Assembly (NCBI GenBank): GCA_947367315.1
Contig: CANBDX010000010.1
Coordinates: forward strand, 1-42,653
Direction: 5' to 3'
DNA from: an uncultured Bacteroidales bacterium
GTDB lineage: Bacteria; Bacteroidota; Bacteroidia; Bacteroidales; UBA932
DNA: 42,653 bases
A model generated the notes under the pieces. The model saw only the letters and a program-made list of their open reading frames with translations, did not search any database and had not been told where the DNA came from. Position 1 is the stretch's first letter. The number at the start of each line of letters is the position of its first letter. Made by a program: the position numbers and the translations under genes. Shown here in pieces: positions 32,186 through 40,056 of this stretch.

Positions 32186-32215
32186 CAAAGATAAACATTT
32201 TCGTGATGTCACGAA
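32186..32215 (-). promoter_or_regulatory. Promoter with palindrome upstream of the tail-completion gene
   Basis: TATCTTTG (minus 32193-32186) is the -7 box. TTCGTGA-CA-TCACGAA (32215-32200) is a perfect palindrome in the -33 to -10 region. The -33 motif is weak. A regulator could bind here. Confidence 0.5.
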
Positions 32216-32231
32216 TATGATGCCCGTACTT

Positions 32232-32462
32232 TTACTGCAGATGATCCACAAGGTCGTTGCCGATCAGAGCTGCAATCTCGCACTTGATGTCGATCATCCC
32301 GCTGTCGATGTCGTCGATCTCATCCCAGTGCGACCTGAAGAAAATGTCATTCGGGTGCGTGTCTCTCCACGCGGTGAATGCCTTGTGGGTCTGATGTGCC
32401 AGCTGCAGAACAGCGGCCAATGCAGGATCTGCTTGAGGCAGTGCTTGAATCTCGTTTGCCAT
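32232..32462 (-). CDS. 76-residue phage protein
   Basis: This acidic helical protein (start MANEIQALPQADPALAAVLQL) carries a Trp/His-rich middle (TAWRDTHPNDIFFRSHWDEIDDID). It is the second gene behind leader B, 12 nt after the first. Function unknown; it may be a tail assembly or early late-operon protein. There is no known domain. Confidence 0.6.
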   Translation of the reverse strand: MANEIQALPQADPALAAVLQLAHQTHKAFTAWRDTHPNDIFFRSHWDEIDDIDSGMIDIKCEIAALIGNDLVDHLQ

Positions 32463-32474
32463 AGCCGGTCCTCC

Positions 32475-32825
32475 TTATACTGCCTGGTTGAACAATGTGG
32501 ATTCCTGCTTCTTTCCGGTCTTTCCGGCATGCTGCCTGCGGAGATTGCCGACAGTCTTCTCGGCCAGATCGCCGACCTTCTTCATCATCTGCAGATGCTT
32601 GAGCTTGCTCTGCTGGTCGTACATGAGGCGGTTGATGGCAATGAACATCTGTTCGCAGTCACTCATGATCTGGCCATCGAGCGGCAGACCGGTATCTTCC
32701 GCGATCATCTGCAGTGCCTTGAACTCGGCCACGATGGCGCCTGTTCCTTCGGTAAGATGTCCAAGACATTCCTGTGCTGCCTTCAGCGTCTTGGTGCTGA
32801 CAGTAGTTGAATTAGTGGTGAGCAT
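32475..32825 (-). CDS. First gene behind structured leader B
   Basis: This 116-residue helical protein starts MLTTNSTTVSTKTLKAAQECLG and has a basic C-terminus (NLRRQHAGKTGKKQE). The first codons resemble those of the gene behind leader A, although the bodies differ. It opens the tail operon. Unknown function: a structural minor protein or regulator of late transcription are both possible. Confidence 0.65.
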   Translation of the reverse strand: MLTTNSTTVSTKTLKAAQECLGHLTEGTGAIVAEFKALQMIAEDTGLPLDGQIMSDCEQMFIAINRLMYDQQSKLKHLQMMKKVGDLAEKTVGNLRRQHAGKTGKKQESTLFNQAV

Positions 32826-33010
32826 AACTAATTATAACTAAAAATCTCCAACCGTTACGGGCTGCTCACCAATCAATACCTTGCGGCAAAGACCTGTTGC
32901 TGCTTTCGCACACAACGCCCTGGCTGGAGAAAGTTTATATTTCTATTGTAAGTATCCTCGATTATGAGGCTGCCGCAAATAGAAAAGTTCGTATTGATAG
33001 TGAGCAAGAG
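32826..33010 (-). ncRNA. Structured 5' leader RNA, copy B
   Basis: This copy repeats leader A. A 62-nt stretch (32924-32985) differs from A at two positions. Its outer 3'-domain stem is CTCCAGCC/GGTTGGAG (32929-32922 with 32853-32846), compensating the CTCCAGTC/GACTGGAG of A. The GAAA-capped hairpin (32916-32896) has GTTGT/GCAAC arms where A has CCGTA/TACGG. TTGCGGCA (32978-32971) and TGCCGCAA (32888-32881) remain complementary. A U-rich ATTTTTA follows the last stem. These changes argue for selection on RNA structure. Confidence 0.75.
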
Positions 33011-33040
33011 CAAAGGTAGCCTTTATTTTTTGAAAAGCAA
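33011..33040 (-). promoter_or_regulatory. Promoter of leader B
   Basis: Minus strand TTG (33040-33038), 19 nt, TACCTTTG (33018-33011). It is identical in spacing and -7 sequence to the leader A promoter. Confidence 0.75.
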
Positions 33041-33080
33041 TAACAATCTAGAAAATTATCGTTCTGTCCTTCCGAGTTTA

Positions 33081-33114
33081 CAGTTTTTTATAAAAATATA
33101 TTTTATAAAAACTG
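33081..33114 (+). repeat. AT-rich inverted repeat before a membrane protein gene
   Basis: CAGTTTTTTATAAAA (33081-33095) and TTTTATAAAAACTG (33101-33114) are inverted with one bulge. It sits 5 nt before the ATG of the 33120 ORF. It could be an operator, terminator or a translation-blocking hairpin. Confidence 0.5.
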
Positions 33115-33119
33115 CTGGA

Positions 33120-33398
33120 ATGAAACGTAAATCATTAATCATCCTTCTGTGCTTGAACATAGCATTTGGCGTACTTGGAGTAATGTCCGAAGTTTTCGAT
33201 TTTATGGGCATTATGGGCGATATTATGCCCATCATCTGCGGATTTTTGGACGTTATAATTCTTATTCTAGAACTCGCAAAATCCCTCCGGCGAAATCAGG
33301 AGGGCAATTCTTCAGATTTGACAAGATCATTTAACAAGGCGCCCCAATCCCTTACCCTGCGCGCCATGGACATGAACAAACCCCGCTGTCACTTATGA
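33120..33398 (+). CDS. Small two-TM membrane protein on the opposite strand
   Basis: This 92-residue protein uses ATG 33120 (the longer frame crosses the leader B promoter). Hydrophobic segments at about 5-22 and 28-53 (LLCLNIAFGVLGV and MPIICGFLDVIILILEL) are followed by a soluble tail. It is transcribed away from the tail operon. Isolated, AT-rich and opposite to its neighbours, it looks like a moron gene. A membrane role such as exclusion of other phages is conceivable. Confidence 0.5.
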   Translation: MKRKSLIILLCLNIAFGVLGVMSEVFDFMGIMGDIMPIICGFLDVIILILELAKSLRRNQEGNSSDLTRSFNKAPQSLTLRAMDMNKPRCHL

Positions 33399-33497
33399 CA
33401 AAATCTTTTCCCAAACATCAACTTTTCTCTTTACAATACTATTTATAAACGGTAGTTTGTTAATGGAACAACCTGAAAAAGGTGCACTCCACCCTAA

Positions 33498-33513
33498 TTT
33501 TTTTTGGGGGGGG
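33498..33513 (+). repeat. T8G8 homopolymer junction
   Basis: Eight T (33498-33505) are followed by eight G (33506-33513). The tract lies about 60 nt upstream of the small ORF at 33573, where slippage could alter its expression. Sequencing error in such a tract is also possible. Confidence 0.5.
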
Positions 33514-33572
33514 AGAGTTAGATATGTTAATATAACATAAAAAATAATAATAAATTAAAATAGTGTAATGAT

Positions 33573-33680
33573 ATGGACATTGAATTGAAAATCCACATCG
33601 ACCTTAATGAGGTTGTGAACTGTTTGAACTTTTTAAGTAAAGTTGCTTCACTTATCCTTCTTCTTATGAAGATGTTCTAA
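33573..33680 (+). CDS. 35-residue hydrophobic peptide
   Basis: An ORF of 35 codons starts MDIELKIHIDLNEVVNCLNF and ends in a hydrophobic LILLLMKMF. A strong bidirectional terminator follows 3 nt after the stop, and an AT-rich region with purine tracts precedes it. Such isolated peptide genes are typical of type I toxins or small membrane regulators. No antisense RNA has been demonstrated here. Too short for domain assignment. Confidence 0.45.
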   Translation: MDIELKIHIDLNEVVNCLNFLSKVASLILLLMKMF

Positions 33681-33682
33681 CG

Positions 33683-33717
33683 ACAAAAGGGGAGTCCGTT
33701 TCGGATTCCCCTTTTGT
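33683..33717. terminator. Bidirectional rho-independent terminator
   Basis: ACAAAAGGGGA (33683-33693) pairs with TCCCCTTTTGT (33707-33717) with an inner TCCG/CGGA closing a TTT loop and one G-T pair. T-rich on both sides, so it can act on both strands. It follows the hydrophobic peptide gene. The region up to 33849 shows only a weak 23-codon ORF at 33728-33799 that I do not support. Confidence 0.85.
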
Positions 33718-33851
33718 TATACAACCTATGAAAATACTTCTCAGACTTGTCCATATTGCCGCACAAGTCCACCGCAAATCCTCACTACGCATCCCTTAGA
33801 GCTACATCAGACTTGTGACAACTTAGGATAAGTTTCTTTCCTAAACATAAC

Positions 33852-33876
33852 AAAAATCCCTCCCGGCAGGGGAGGG
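33852..33876 (-). terminator. Terminator of the DUF6941 operon
   Basis: Minus strand CCCTCCC (33876-33870), GGGAGGG (33864-33858), then ATTTTTG. It lies 7 nt beyond the stop of the DUF6941-like gene and ends the three-gene unit. Confidence 0.85.
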
Positions 33877-33882
33877 TAACTA

Positions 33883-34275
33883 TCATTTCTTAGAGGTCTC
33901 GTCAACATATAGGGTCAACGATTCAGATATATTCCCGTACGATAAGTATACTTTATAAACGCCTGGTTTGTGAAATAGCACAGGATTAAATGCTAAGTTG
34001 AAATCGAAGGCACATTCTCTTCCAATTATCTGCGGTTCGAGCTTTAGATCTGAACATACGGGAGGCAGTACATCGTTTCCATCAGGATCCGTAAATGCTA
34101 TATTGAGTTTGTCGTAGTACGATTCGGTAAACACAATTCTTCCAACGACATTGAATCCCTGACGATATGCAAACGGGAATTGATCGGAGTATATTCTGTT
34201 GAAAGCTCCAACTATTGTGAGTTTGCCAAGCGAACTTTGGGCGTAATCACATAAAGTAAAAACCGATAATTTCAT
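33883..34275 (-). CDS. DUF6941-like protein
   Basis: This 130-residue protein starts MKLSVFTLCDYAQSSLGKLTIVGAFNRIYS, the recognisable opening of the DUF6941 group (LCD-A-GKLT/VGAFD-I). Members are small beta-sandwich-like proteins found scattered in bacteria; no biochemical function is known to me. It is the last gene of a three-gene operon. The two upstream genes are of unknown family. An accessory or defence cassette is likely, as it stands between tail and replication modules. Confidence 0.65.
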   Translation of the reverse strand: MKLSVFTLCDYAQSSLGKLTIVGAFNRIYSDQFPFAYRQGFNVVGRIVFTESYYDKLNIAFTDPDGNDVLPPVCSDLKLEPQIIGRECAFDFNLAFNPVLFHKPGVYKVYLSYGNISESLTLYVDETSKK

Positions 34276-34280
34276 ATCTC

Positions 34281-34706
34281 TTAACCTTTTATTTCTTTTT
34301 TAGCCGAATGTCCTAGAAGATTGTCGTAAATCTTCAATGGCGTTTTGATGGATGCTATGGTATGAACAGAGGTACTAGCCAGTTGAGCTCCGTGCCGTCC
34401 AGATATGCCCTCTTTTACATTGGTTTTGATGGGTTTAAAACCCTCGGTGAAAATTTCAAGAGCATCAGCTTTCAATTGATCTCCGAGCTCTCTATGGTAG
34501 TGCTGTGTTGCAGCCTTGATTTCCTCATCGGTAGGAGTAGGATAGGGCTTTTTTATTGTACCTAGTGAGTTCCTGTCAGTAGTATATCTACACATCACTT
34601 TTTTGGTAATGGGGTGCTCTACTGGTCCATTTTTATACCATGCGCGGACAATGAAATCAACGGCGCTTCCCTCGATTGTCTCTCCGTATTTGATGAACAC
34701 TCCCAT
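34281..34706 (-). CDS. Protein of unknown function, middle gene of the accessory operon
   Basis: This 141-residue protein starts at ATG 34706 (MGVFIKYGETIEGS); the TTG-started form would overlap the upstream gene. The sequence is basic and polar with a HEPN-like composition but no clear motif (RNxxxH absent). It ends 5 nt before the DUF6941 gene. Function unknown. The three genes share a promoter at 35226-35254. Confidence 0.55.
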   Translation of the reverse strand: MGVFIKYGETIEGSAVDFIVRAWYKNGPVEHPITKKVMCRYTTDRNSLGTIKKPYPTPTDEEIKAATQHYHRELGDQLKADALEIFTEGFKPIKTNVKEGISGRHGAQLASTSVHTIASIKTPLKIYDNLLGHSAKKEIKG

Positions 34707-34710
34707 AACT

Positions 34711-35217
34711 CTACTTTTCAAGAAGGTTATTCAATTCTTTTGGAGCAAACGAGAAAGCAGTCTGCATATCTTCGACAGAAGTTATATCCATAATATCTTT
34801 GGACGCATTTAACGCAATCATGAGTTCTTCAAATGATGGCTTGTGCTGTAGTTTAATGATATAGTCATCACAATTACGCTGAAGCTCATTATTGAATTCT
34901 TCTTCTGTTATTGAATCTTCCAATAGTTCGGAGTACAACCTGAAGTAATTGCGTTCACGAGTTCGGTTGTTAATTGCTTGAACAAGGGTGTCTTTGAGAA
35001 TGCCATAGTAGTCTCCAATAAGATGGTGAAAGAAATGGTCTCCTCTACATGCTCCACCCAAACGCGTTATTCCTGTTGCATTGTTATAATGCACATGAAG
35101 TTCCGTATCTTGACCTTGTATAAAACTGATAAATTGACCATACTGTTCTTCGTTGTTACCAGAAGAAGTTACAGCCTCGTCAAAGTTGTCTGTATTTATG
35201 AATGTAAGCGTGTTCAT
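34711..35217 (-). CDS. Protein of unknown function, first gene of the accessory operon
   Basis: This 168-residue acidic protein (ATG 35217, MNTLTFINTDNFDEAVTSSG) contains a histidine cluster (DHFFHHLIGDYYG near 60) and a glutamate-rich middle. No known domain. It is the first gene behind a consensus promoter and leads the DUF6941 operon; 4 nt separate it from the next gene. The operon appears self-contained (promoter and terminator), consistent with expression in the lysogen. Confidence 0.55.
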   Translation of the reverse strand: MNTLTFINTDNFDEAVTSSGNNEEQYGQFISFIQGQDTELHVHYNNATGITRLGGACRGDHFFHHLIGDYYGILKDTLVQAINNRTRERNYFRLYSELLEDSITEEEFNNELQRNCDDYIIKLQHKPSFEELMIALNASKDIMDITSVEDMQTAFSFAPKELNNLLEK

Positions 35218-35225
35218 AATGCCCA

Positions 35226-35254
35226 CAAATTTACAAATTATTTTCTTTTTGCAA
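35226..35254 (-). promoter_or_regulatory. Promoter of the DUF6941 operon
   Basis: Minus strand TTG (35254-35252), 18 nt, TAAATTTG (35233-35226). The start codon is 8 nt downstream of the -7 box, so the mRNA would be almost leaderless. Confidence 0.7.
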
Positions 35255-35320
35255 TACTCCCGTAACTTTTTGCGTTACTGATTGCTGTATGTATATATAC
35301 AACTTTCGGAGCAAAATGTT

Positions 35321-35653
35321 TCATTTTCGGAGGATTTTTCGGCGCAAGGTGTGCTTATCCAGCCATTCCTCGTACTCTTCTTCCGATCTGGCATTTCGAT
35401 ACAGCCGGCAGGCGCGGTCCGTGAAGGTGATATTGATTTTGCCGAGGTCCATGAGGTGGCAGAGCATGCCGATTACAGGCGCAACATTGCGGTCCGGAAC
35501 GCGCTGAAGATAATCTACCGGCTCAAATACAGGAAGACCATTGATCCAGTCCGCATAGGCTTGTCCCTTCTGGCTGATGAAGGTTGCGTACCGTCTGCGG
35601 AAATCCTGGATCTGCTGGTCTGTGTATAGAAGAAATGGCGTGTAGTCCGGCAT
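35321..35653 (-). CDS. Small phage protein next to the primase-helicase
   Basis: This 110-residue basic protein (MPDYTPFLLYTDQQIQDFRRRYATFI) ends in a lysine/arginine tail (HTLRRKILRK). It starts 31 nt beyond the primase stop, suggesting the same transcript. Possible helper in replication; no domain recognised. Located at the promoter-distal end of the early operon. Confidence 0.6.
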   Translation of the reverse strand: MPDYTPFLLYTDQQIQDFRRRYATFISQKGQAYADWINGLPVFEPVDYLQRVPDRNVAPVIGMLCHLMDLGKINITFTDRACRLYRNARSEEEYEEWLDKHTLRRKILRK

Positions 35654-35684
35654 TTTTGAATGTCTTACATGATTTTACAAGAAC

Positions 35685-38600
35685 TTACATGCCGAGTCCT
35701 TCCTCATGGGCAAATGCATACATCTCTAGCTCCAAATCAATCAGGTCGTCCGACTTAATCTCCTCAGAGAAATTCGGAATGGCATCAGACGAATAGAACG
35801 ACATATCGCCGATTGTAAAGTACTCGGTTCCGTTGCTCTTGTCAGTCTTCTTGCCGCGTCCGTCATCATCCTTCTTGATGTACTCTCCATGGATAGGATC
35901 ATACAGCTGCGGATTGAAGATGTATTCACGAAGCTTGCACCATTTGAACAGACACTTGCTGAAGCGCTGCGTGGTGTAGAACTGCCTGCGGTTCGGCCCG
36001 ACGTACTCCAGGAGAGCATCATATATCTCCTTGCGGGTAAGCCTGGTGTTGAACTTGCTTTCGTCGCTGTAGTATTCATCAGCCCACTGAATGAACTCGT
36101 CTCCGATCTCCGCCTGCAGTTTCCTTTTCTCAAGACGGTCGCCCGGTACCGACACATATCCATAACGGAAATATATCTGGACACACTGTGCAACAAGGTT
36201 CCAGAAAAGATTCCATTGCTCGGAGTCCCATTCGTCAAAGAACAGTACTCCGAAATCGTCTATAGGCTTGTGAGTGTCGTTGTAGTAGTCGCTGAACGCG
36301 ATGAGCCACTGTCTGTCGATGAAGGAAGATCCGTCGCCCCTCATGGTATGGTTGGTGGTGACATAGATCTTCGGAGACTTCTGGAACGGCAGGATATATG
36401 GTTTCTCACCTTTAGGATTGACCGGCCATTCACCGGTGATCAGAGAGAAAAGGATCTCGAAGTCAAAGTCCTTCATGCAGTCGTCGATGAAGACGCACTT
36501 GGTCTTCTCGTTGATTCCGTCCCAGAGGAACGAGCGGGTACCGGAGGTCGAGAATTCCTTTCCGTTGTAATGCCTGGTGCAGGAGATGACCTTGACTGCT
36601 TCGCCTAAAAGCGATTTACCGGAGCGTCCGTTCGACTCTCCGATATCCGACTGTTTGCCGTCCATTCCGACCACAGCTTTGCAGCAGCTCTTATCCTTGA
36701 CCGATGCCACGAGGTACCCGAATGCCGCCAGCTTATTGATGAGGTGCTGTGCATTGTCGGCCAGCTCCTCCGGCTCCGGTGCTTCCTTGCGCCATGTGAA
36801 GTTGGATGCGTTGATCAGGTACTGCAGGAAGTGGCAGCGCTTGCCGGCTTCCGTTACCTCATAGCGATATCCGTCCTCGTATGTGCTGACCTTGATGAGT
36901 GGCTGAAGTTCTGGGGCATTGAACTCTTTGCGGTCTTCGGCCCATATATGGAAATGCGTCTGGGAATAGTCGGAGGTGTTGATGCTCTCTGATGTGATCT
37001 GCCACCATTTGTCAGCGAAATAGAAACGCTGCACCCCTCTGTGTGACGGCGCAGAAATATATTCAAAGTAGTCCAGCATGGTAAGTTTGTCCGGACCGAG
37101 GTACTGTGATCCGCCGCGATAGAGCATCTCAAGTATCTGTTTCGGCAGACAGTCTTTCGTGAAGCTGCGGACATAGTCTCCGACCTCGACATGCTTGATG
37201 GTGCGGACAAACGGATGTTCGACCTTGACATAGTCGTATTCGCCGTTCAGCCTCTTGTATCTGAAGAAGCCTCGGTGTTCCAGGAACAGTTCCGCTCCTG
37301 TATAGCAGAAATTATAGTCTATGGTACCGTCCTTCTTGTTGATGACGCTCCAGAACTGCTCATCCGGCTCGACCGGTTGTGCACTCTCCAGCTCGCCCTT
37401 CTCGTTGAACCTCATGCGGCGCTTGCCGATGGTGAACTCCGGAAGATCCTTCAGCTGCTCGATGTACTTCTGACAGAATTCCTTGTTATTGTGCAGACAC
37501 CATATCTCCTGCAGCTTGGAGTCTGTGATGGTAGTGATCTTATGCAGCTTGACATATTGGCCGGTCAGATGCTTCTCATTCTTGGCAGTGGTGATGTCCT
37601 TGAGAAGAACTTCCTCTTTGCCTTTGAGTGTGTTGGTCAGAAGATCATCGATGCCTTTGTCGTCCTTCTCATTCTTGAGTACATATCCGAAATATAGTTC
37701 GACGTAGAGCTCGCGGTTCTTGAGCTTGTTGAAGTATTCCTTGTAGTTCTTGACGGCATAGAAGAAATTTTTAGGTCGACGATCGATAGGATCGTCAACC
37801 TTGATATGGTGTGTCAGGTCAAAGCAGTCTGAGTCCAGAAGAAATATGACCTCTCTGACCTTGCATACTTCGATGAGTTTGATGATTTCCTCCGGAAGTG
37901 AGCCCTTGTAGCCAAGGTTCTGAATGCCACTCACGGCTACGGAGTCAATACCGTGTTTACATGCCTTTTCAGCCTTCTTTTCGCCTTCCTGGATATAGAG
38001 TGTCGTTATATGTTTTGCTGCCTGATAGAGGGCACGAATCTTCTGCGGGAAATATACGAATGTAGGCGCACCGGAAGGACTGCGGTATTTCATCTCCTTG
38101 CCGTTGCGGTCGGTATGTTCTGATGGGAACTGATAGCGGACGCGGTAGTACTCCCGTTCTTTGGTGGTCTTGTCTGCCTCGATGGTATATTTTATAGGAT
38201 GCCCCTCAAGATCATAATATCTGATGATCGCGTCGTCTCCGGATTCATCGATATCGCCACGAGAATTGATGGTACCGGGGTGAAAGGTCGGACGCTTATA
38301 TTGGCTGTCATCTTTGATGGTAGCTGTCACGTCGGCAACAGTCAGTCCGGAGTCCTCCAGCATAAGGGCACAGAAGGTCTTGCCTTTCTTCTTCGGAGCA
38401 GAGGTCTTTCGTGCCGGCTCCTCGTATTCCACTACCATGTTGTAGTAGGAGGCAAGCCATTCTATCGCTTCGGTATATGACATGGACTGTCCCTTCATGA
38501 GGTAGTCCAACGGTGTCTTTCCTTGGAGACTGTTACAGTTGAAACACTTGAACACCTGCTTGCCAGGAGTGATGACAAGAGAGTGTTCTGATCCACATGA

Positions 38601-38741
38601 AGGGCAGGCAGTCTTGTAGCTTGCACCTTCCTTTCTCGGTTCGCTTCCGGCAAACGATGCAATGATTTCAACAAGATCCTTTGCATCGGCTTTTGACCTG
38701 TCGACAACTCTGTCAACAAAGTCCTTCTTTATAAGAGGCAT
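35685..38741 (-). CDS. Primase-helicase (CHC2 zinc finger, TOPRIM-like, SF3-like ATPase)
   Basis: This 1018-residue replication protein has an N-terminal zinc finger with Cys46, Cys49, Cys66 and Cys69 (ACPSCG and CFNCN), as in DNA primases. A TOPRIM-like region around residues 248-305 shows IQEGEKKAEKA and LLDSD. The C-terminal helicase has Walker A GRSGKS (705-710), Walker B VFIDDC (750-755) and a sensor YVTTNH (793-798), the SF3/D5-type layout of phage primases that also unwind DNA. The C-terminal 150 residues are variable. This suggests the phage replicates with its own primase-helicase. It is the largest gene of the early operon. Confidence 0.85.
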   Translation of the reverse strand: MPLIKKDFVDRVVDRSKADAKDLVEIIASFAGSEPRKEGASYKTACPSCGSEHSLVITPGKQVFKCFNCNSLQGKTPLDYLMKGQSMSYTEAIEWLASYYNMVVEYEEPARKTSAPKKKGKTFCALMLEDSGLTVADVTATIKDDSQYKRPTFHPGTINSRGDIDESGDDAIIRYYDLEGHPIKYTIEADKTTKEREYYRVRYQFPSEHTDRNGKEMKYRSPSGAPTFVYFPQKIRALYQAAKHITTLYIQEGEKKAEKACKHGIDSVAVSGIQNLGYKGSLPEEIIKLIEVCKVREVIFLLDSDCFDLTHHIKVDDPIDRRPKNFFYAVKNYKEYFNKLKNRELYVELYFGYVLKNEKDDKGIDDLLTNTLKGKEEVLLKDITTAKNEKHLTGQYVKLHKITTITDSKLQEIWCLHNNKEFCQKYIEQLKDLPEFTIGKRRMRFNEKGELESAQPVEPDEQFWSVINKKDGTIDYNFCYTGAELFLEHRGFFRYKRLNGEYDYVKVEHPFVRTIKHVEVGDYVRSFTKDCLPKQILEMLYRGGSQYLGPDKLTMLDYFEYISAPSHRGVQRFYFADKWWQITSESINTSDYSQTHFHIWAEDRKEFNAPELQPLIKVSTYEDGYRYEVTEAGKRCHFLQYLINASNFTWRKEAPEPEELADNAQHLINKLAAFGYLVASVKDKSCCKAVVGMDGKQSDIGESNGRSGKSLLGEAVKVISCTRHYNGKEFSTSGTRSFLWDGINEKTKCVFIDDCMKDFDFEILFSLITGEWPVNPKGEKPYILPFQKSPKIYVTTNHTMRGDGSSFIDRQWLIAFSDYYNDTHKPIDDFGVLFFDEWDSEQWNLFWNLVAQCVQIYFRYGYVSVPGDRLEKRKLQAEIGDEFIQWADEYYSDESKFNTRLTRKEIYDALLEYVGPNRRQFYTTQRFSKCLFKWCKLREYIFNPQLYDPIHGEYIKKDDDGRGKKTDKSNGTEYFTIGDMSFYSSDAIPNFSEEIKSDDLIDLELEMYAFAHEEGLGM

Positions 38742-38840
38742 ATTTCAATAGGTTGTGGGAGTTCCCCCCCCCGGTTTTTTTATCTGATTTCAACTTGGCA
38801 CCTGCACCCACTGCCAAGTAAAGTACAGGCTGATATCCAC

Positions 38841-38876
38841 AAAAAAAGCGGCAATCCCATAATGGAATTACCGCTT
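38841..38876 (-). terminator. Terminator of the STAS-like gene
   Basis: Minus strand AAGCGG...CCGCTT with further pairs (AAT/ATT, CC/GG) and then TTTTTTTG. It separates the ATPase/STAS unit from the primase. A run of nine C lies just after it (38764-38772), in the upstream region of the primase. Confidence 0.8.
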
Positions 38877-38896
38877 GAAAACTTGCAGCATTACTG

Positions 38897-39181
38897 CTAT
38901 TGAGCTGCTGATAATTTGTTTACATAATCAACAATTCTATAAGCCTGAGACTTGTTGATGTTCTTAAAACGAACACGACTCTTAACAAAATCAGGTCCTT
39001 TTTCCTTGACGAATTTGCCGAGGCACATGTTCAAGAACATTGAAGGCAGTTCAGAGACATCTACCATATCCCATACGTATGAATCTGTTGAGTCAATGTT
39101 TGCCATCATCAAATCGTAGATATAAGCTCCTGCGTCAGGAAAGGTTCTCCCTCCTAAAGCATCTTTGATAACTATTGTCAT
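38897..39181 (-). CDS. STAS-like DUF4325 protein
   Basis: This 94-residue protein (ATG 39181, MTIVIKDALGGRTFPDAGA) resembles the DUF4325 STAS-like family: short start, DLGGRTFP-like motif, ending in helical tail. STAS domains act as anti-sigma antagonists or partners of histidine-kinase-like ATPases (SpoIIAA/SpoIIAB, RsbS/RsbT). It is 2 nt downstream of the HATPase-like gene. The pair is probably a switch or signalling unit; the target is unknown. It ends at its own terminator. Confidence 0.65.
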   Translation of the reverse strand: MTIVIKDALGGRTFPDAGAYIYDLMMANIDSTDSYVWDMVDVSELPSMFLNMCLGKFVKEKGPDFVKSRVRFKNINKSQAYRIVDYVNKLSAAQ

Positions 39182-39183
39182 AT

Positions 39184-40056
39184 CTATTCCTCCAAATACC
39201 AATTAAAATCGTCCAAAGTCTCCTCGTCAATAAAGTGAGAAAGGGATACACTATACGTAAGAAGACATCCTCCAAATTCAAAATCCAAATCTGTCGCTCT
39301 TTCGTTGTCGCTTGTCAAGCGCAAAGCTGCATTGTTACTTATTATCCACAAATCATCATCATCCGTACATACGCATCTAATATTATACAATCCCATCCCT
39401 GCATTATGCTGCGCAGAACGGACGGTAAAGTTTGCTTCTGATGCTTTCTTAAGAGCTGCCTTGTCATCTGTTATTGTTGGATCAAAGTTTTTTACAGATT
39501 GGGCAACTCCAATGCCAAAATCACATACGGCAACATTTAAAACTTCTGTCTTCGTATTATAACTAATCATCGAGAAGGCATTGCTGTTTGATCTCGAATG
39601 ATCCACTATGTTATAATACGCCTCATGTAGACTATTTGTTACAGCACTGAGGTCTTTGTGTCTTAAGTTCCCTTTTTTAAGGTAGTCTGTAATACGCCTG
39701 GCATGTGCTTCAATTTGGCCCTCTCTGACATGCCATAAATTCAGAATCATATTATTTCTGGCCGGAAAATAATCTTGACGATTTGCCCAATATTCTCGTA
39801 AGCACAAATCGTCAAAGAAATATTTCCCGCACTCAGTGTTTGTGTCAAGAGCGATTCTAACCTTTTGTTGGTAAAAGTATTCTACCAGACAAGCCAATGA
39901 AACAACATGCTCCGGGCTGATTTCGTTTACGCTGATATTCCCAAACGAAATCGTTAAAGTATCTCCCATCTCACATTTGACTGAACGTATTTCCATTATC
40001 CGTTGCAGCCAATCTATGCGCTTTGCTGAAGTAATATGCTCCACAATTACTCTCAT
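39184..40056 (-). CDS. HATPase (GHKL) domain protein
   Basis: This 290-residue protein has the GHKL ATP-binding fold. The N box LHEAYYNIVDHS includes Glu145 and Asn149; the G1 box is DFGIG (179-183) and the G2 box GMGL (220-223). The N-terminal 120 residues have no His-kinase dimerisation motif, so it is not an ordinary sensor kinase. With the STAS-like partner it resembles anti-sigma/anti-anti-sigma modules. It has a probable promoter (TTG, about 21 nt, TTATTTTG) ending just before the ATG and is independent of the early operon. Accessory regulator or defence protein. Confidence 0.7.
   Translation of the reverse strand: MRVIVEHITSAKRIDWLQRIMEIRSVKCEMGDTLTISFGNISVNEISPEHVVSLACLVEYFYQQKVRIALDTNTECGKYFFDDLCLREYWANRQDYFPARNNMILNLWHVREGQIEAHARRITDYLKKGNLRHKDLSAVTNSLHEAYYNIVDHSRSNSNAFSMISYNTKTEVLNVAVCDFGIGVAQSVKNFDPTITDDKAALKKASEANFTVRSAQHNAGMGLYNIRCVCTDDDDLWIISNNAALRLTSDNERATDLDFEFGGCLLTYSVSLSHFIDEETLDDFNWYLEE

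Noticed and set aside
20859..33002. Known riboswitch identity (cobalamin, TPP, SAM, c-di-GMP, fluoride) for the twin leaders
   Set aside because: The conserved cores of those classes that I can recall do not appear, and the downstream genes are phage genes rather than metabolic ones.
33728..33799. Plus-strand 23-codon ORF after the bidirectional terminator
   Set aside because: No promoter box or conserved feature; too short to distinguish from chance.
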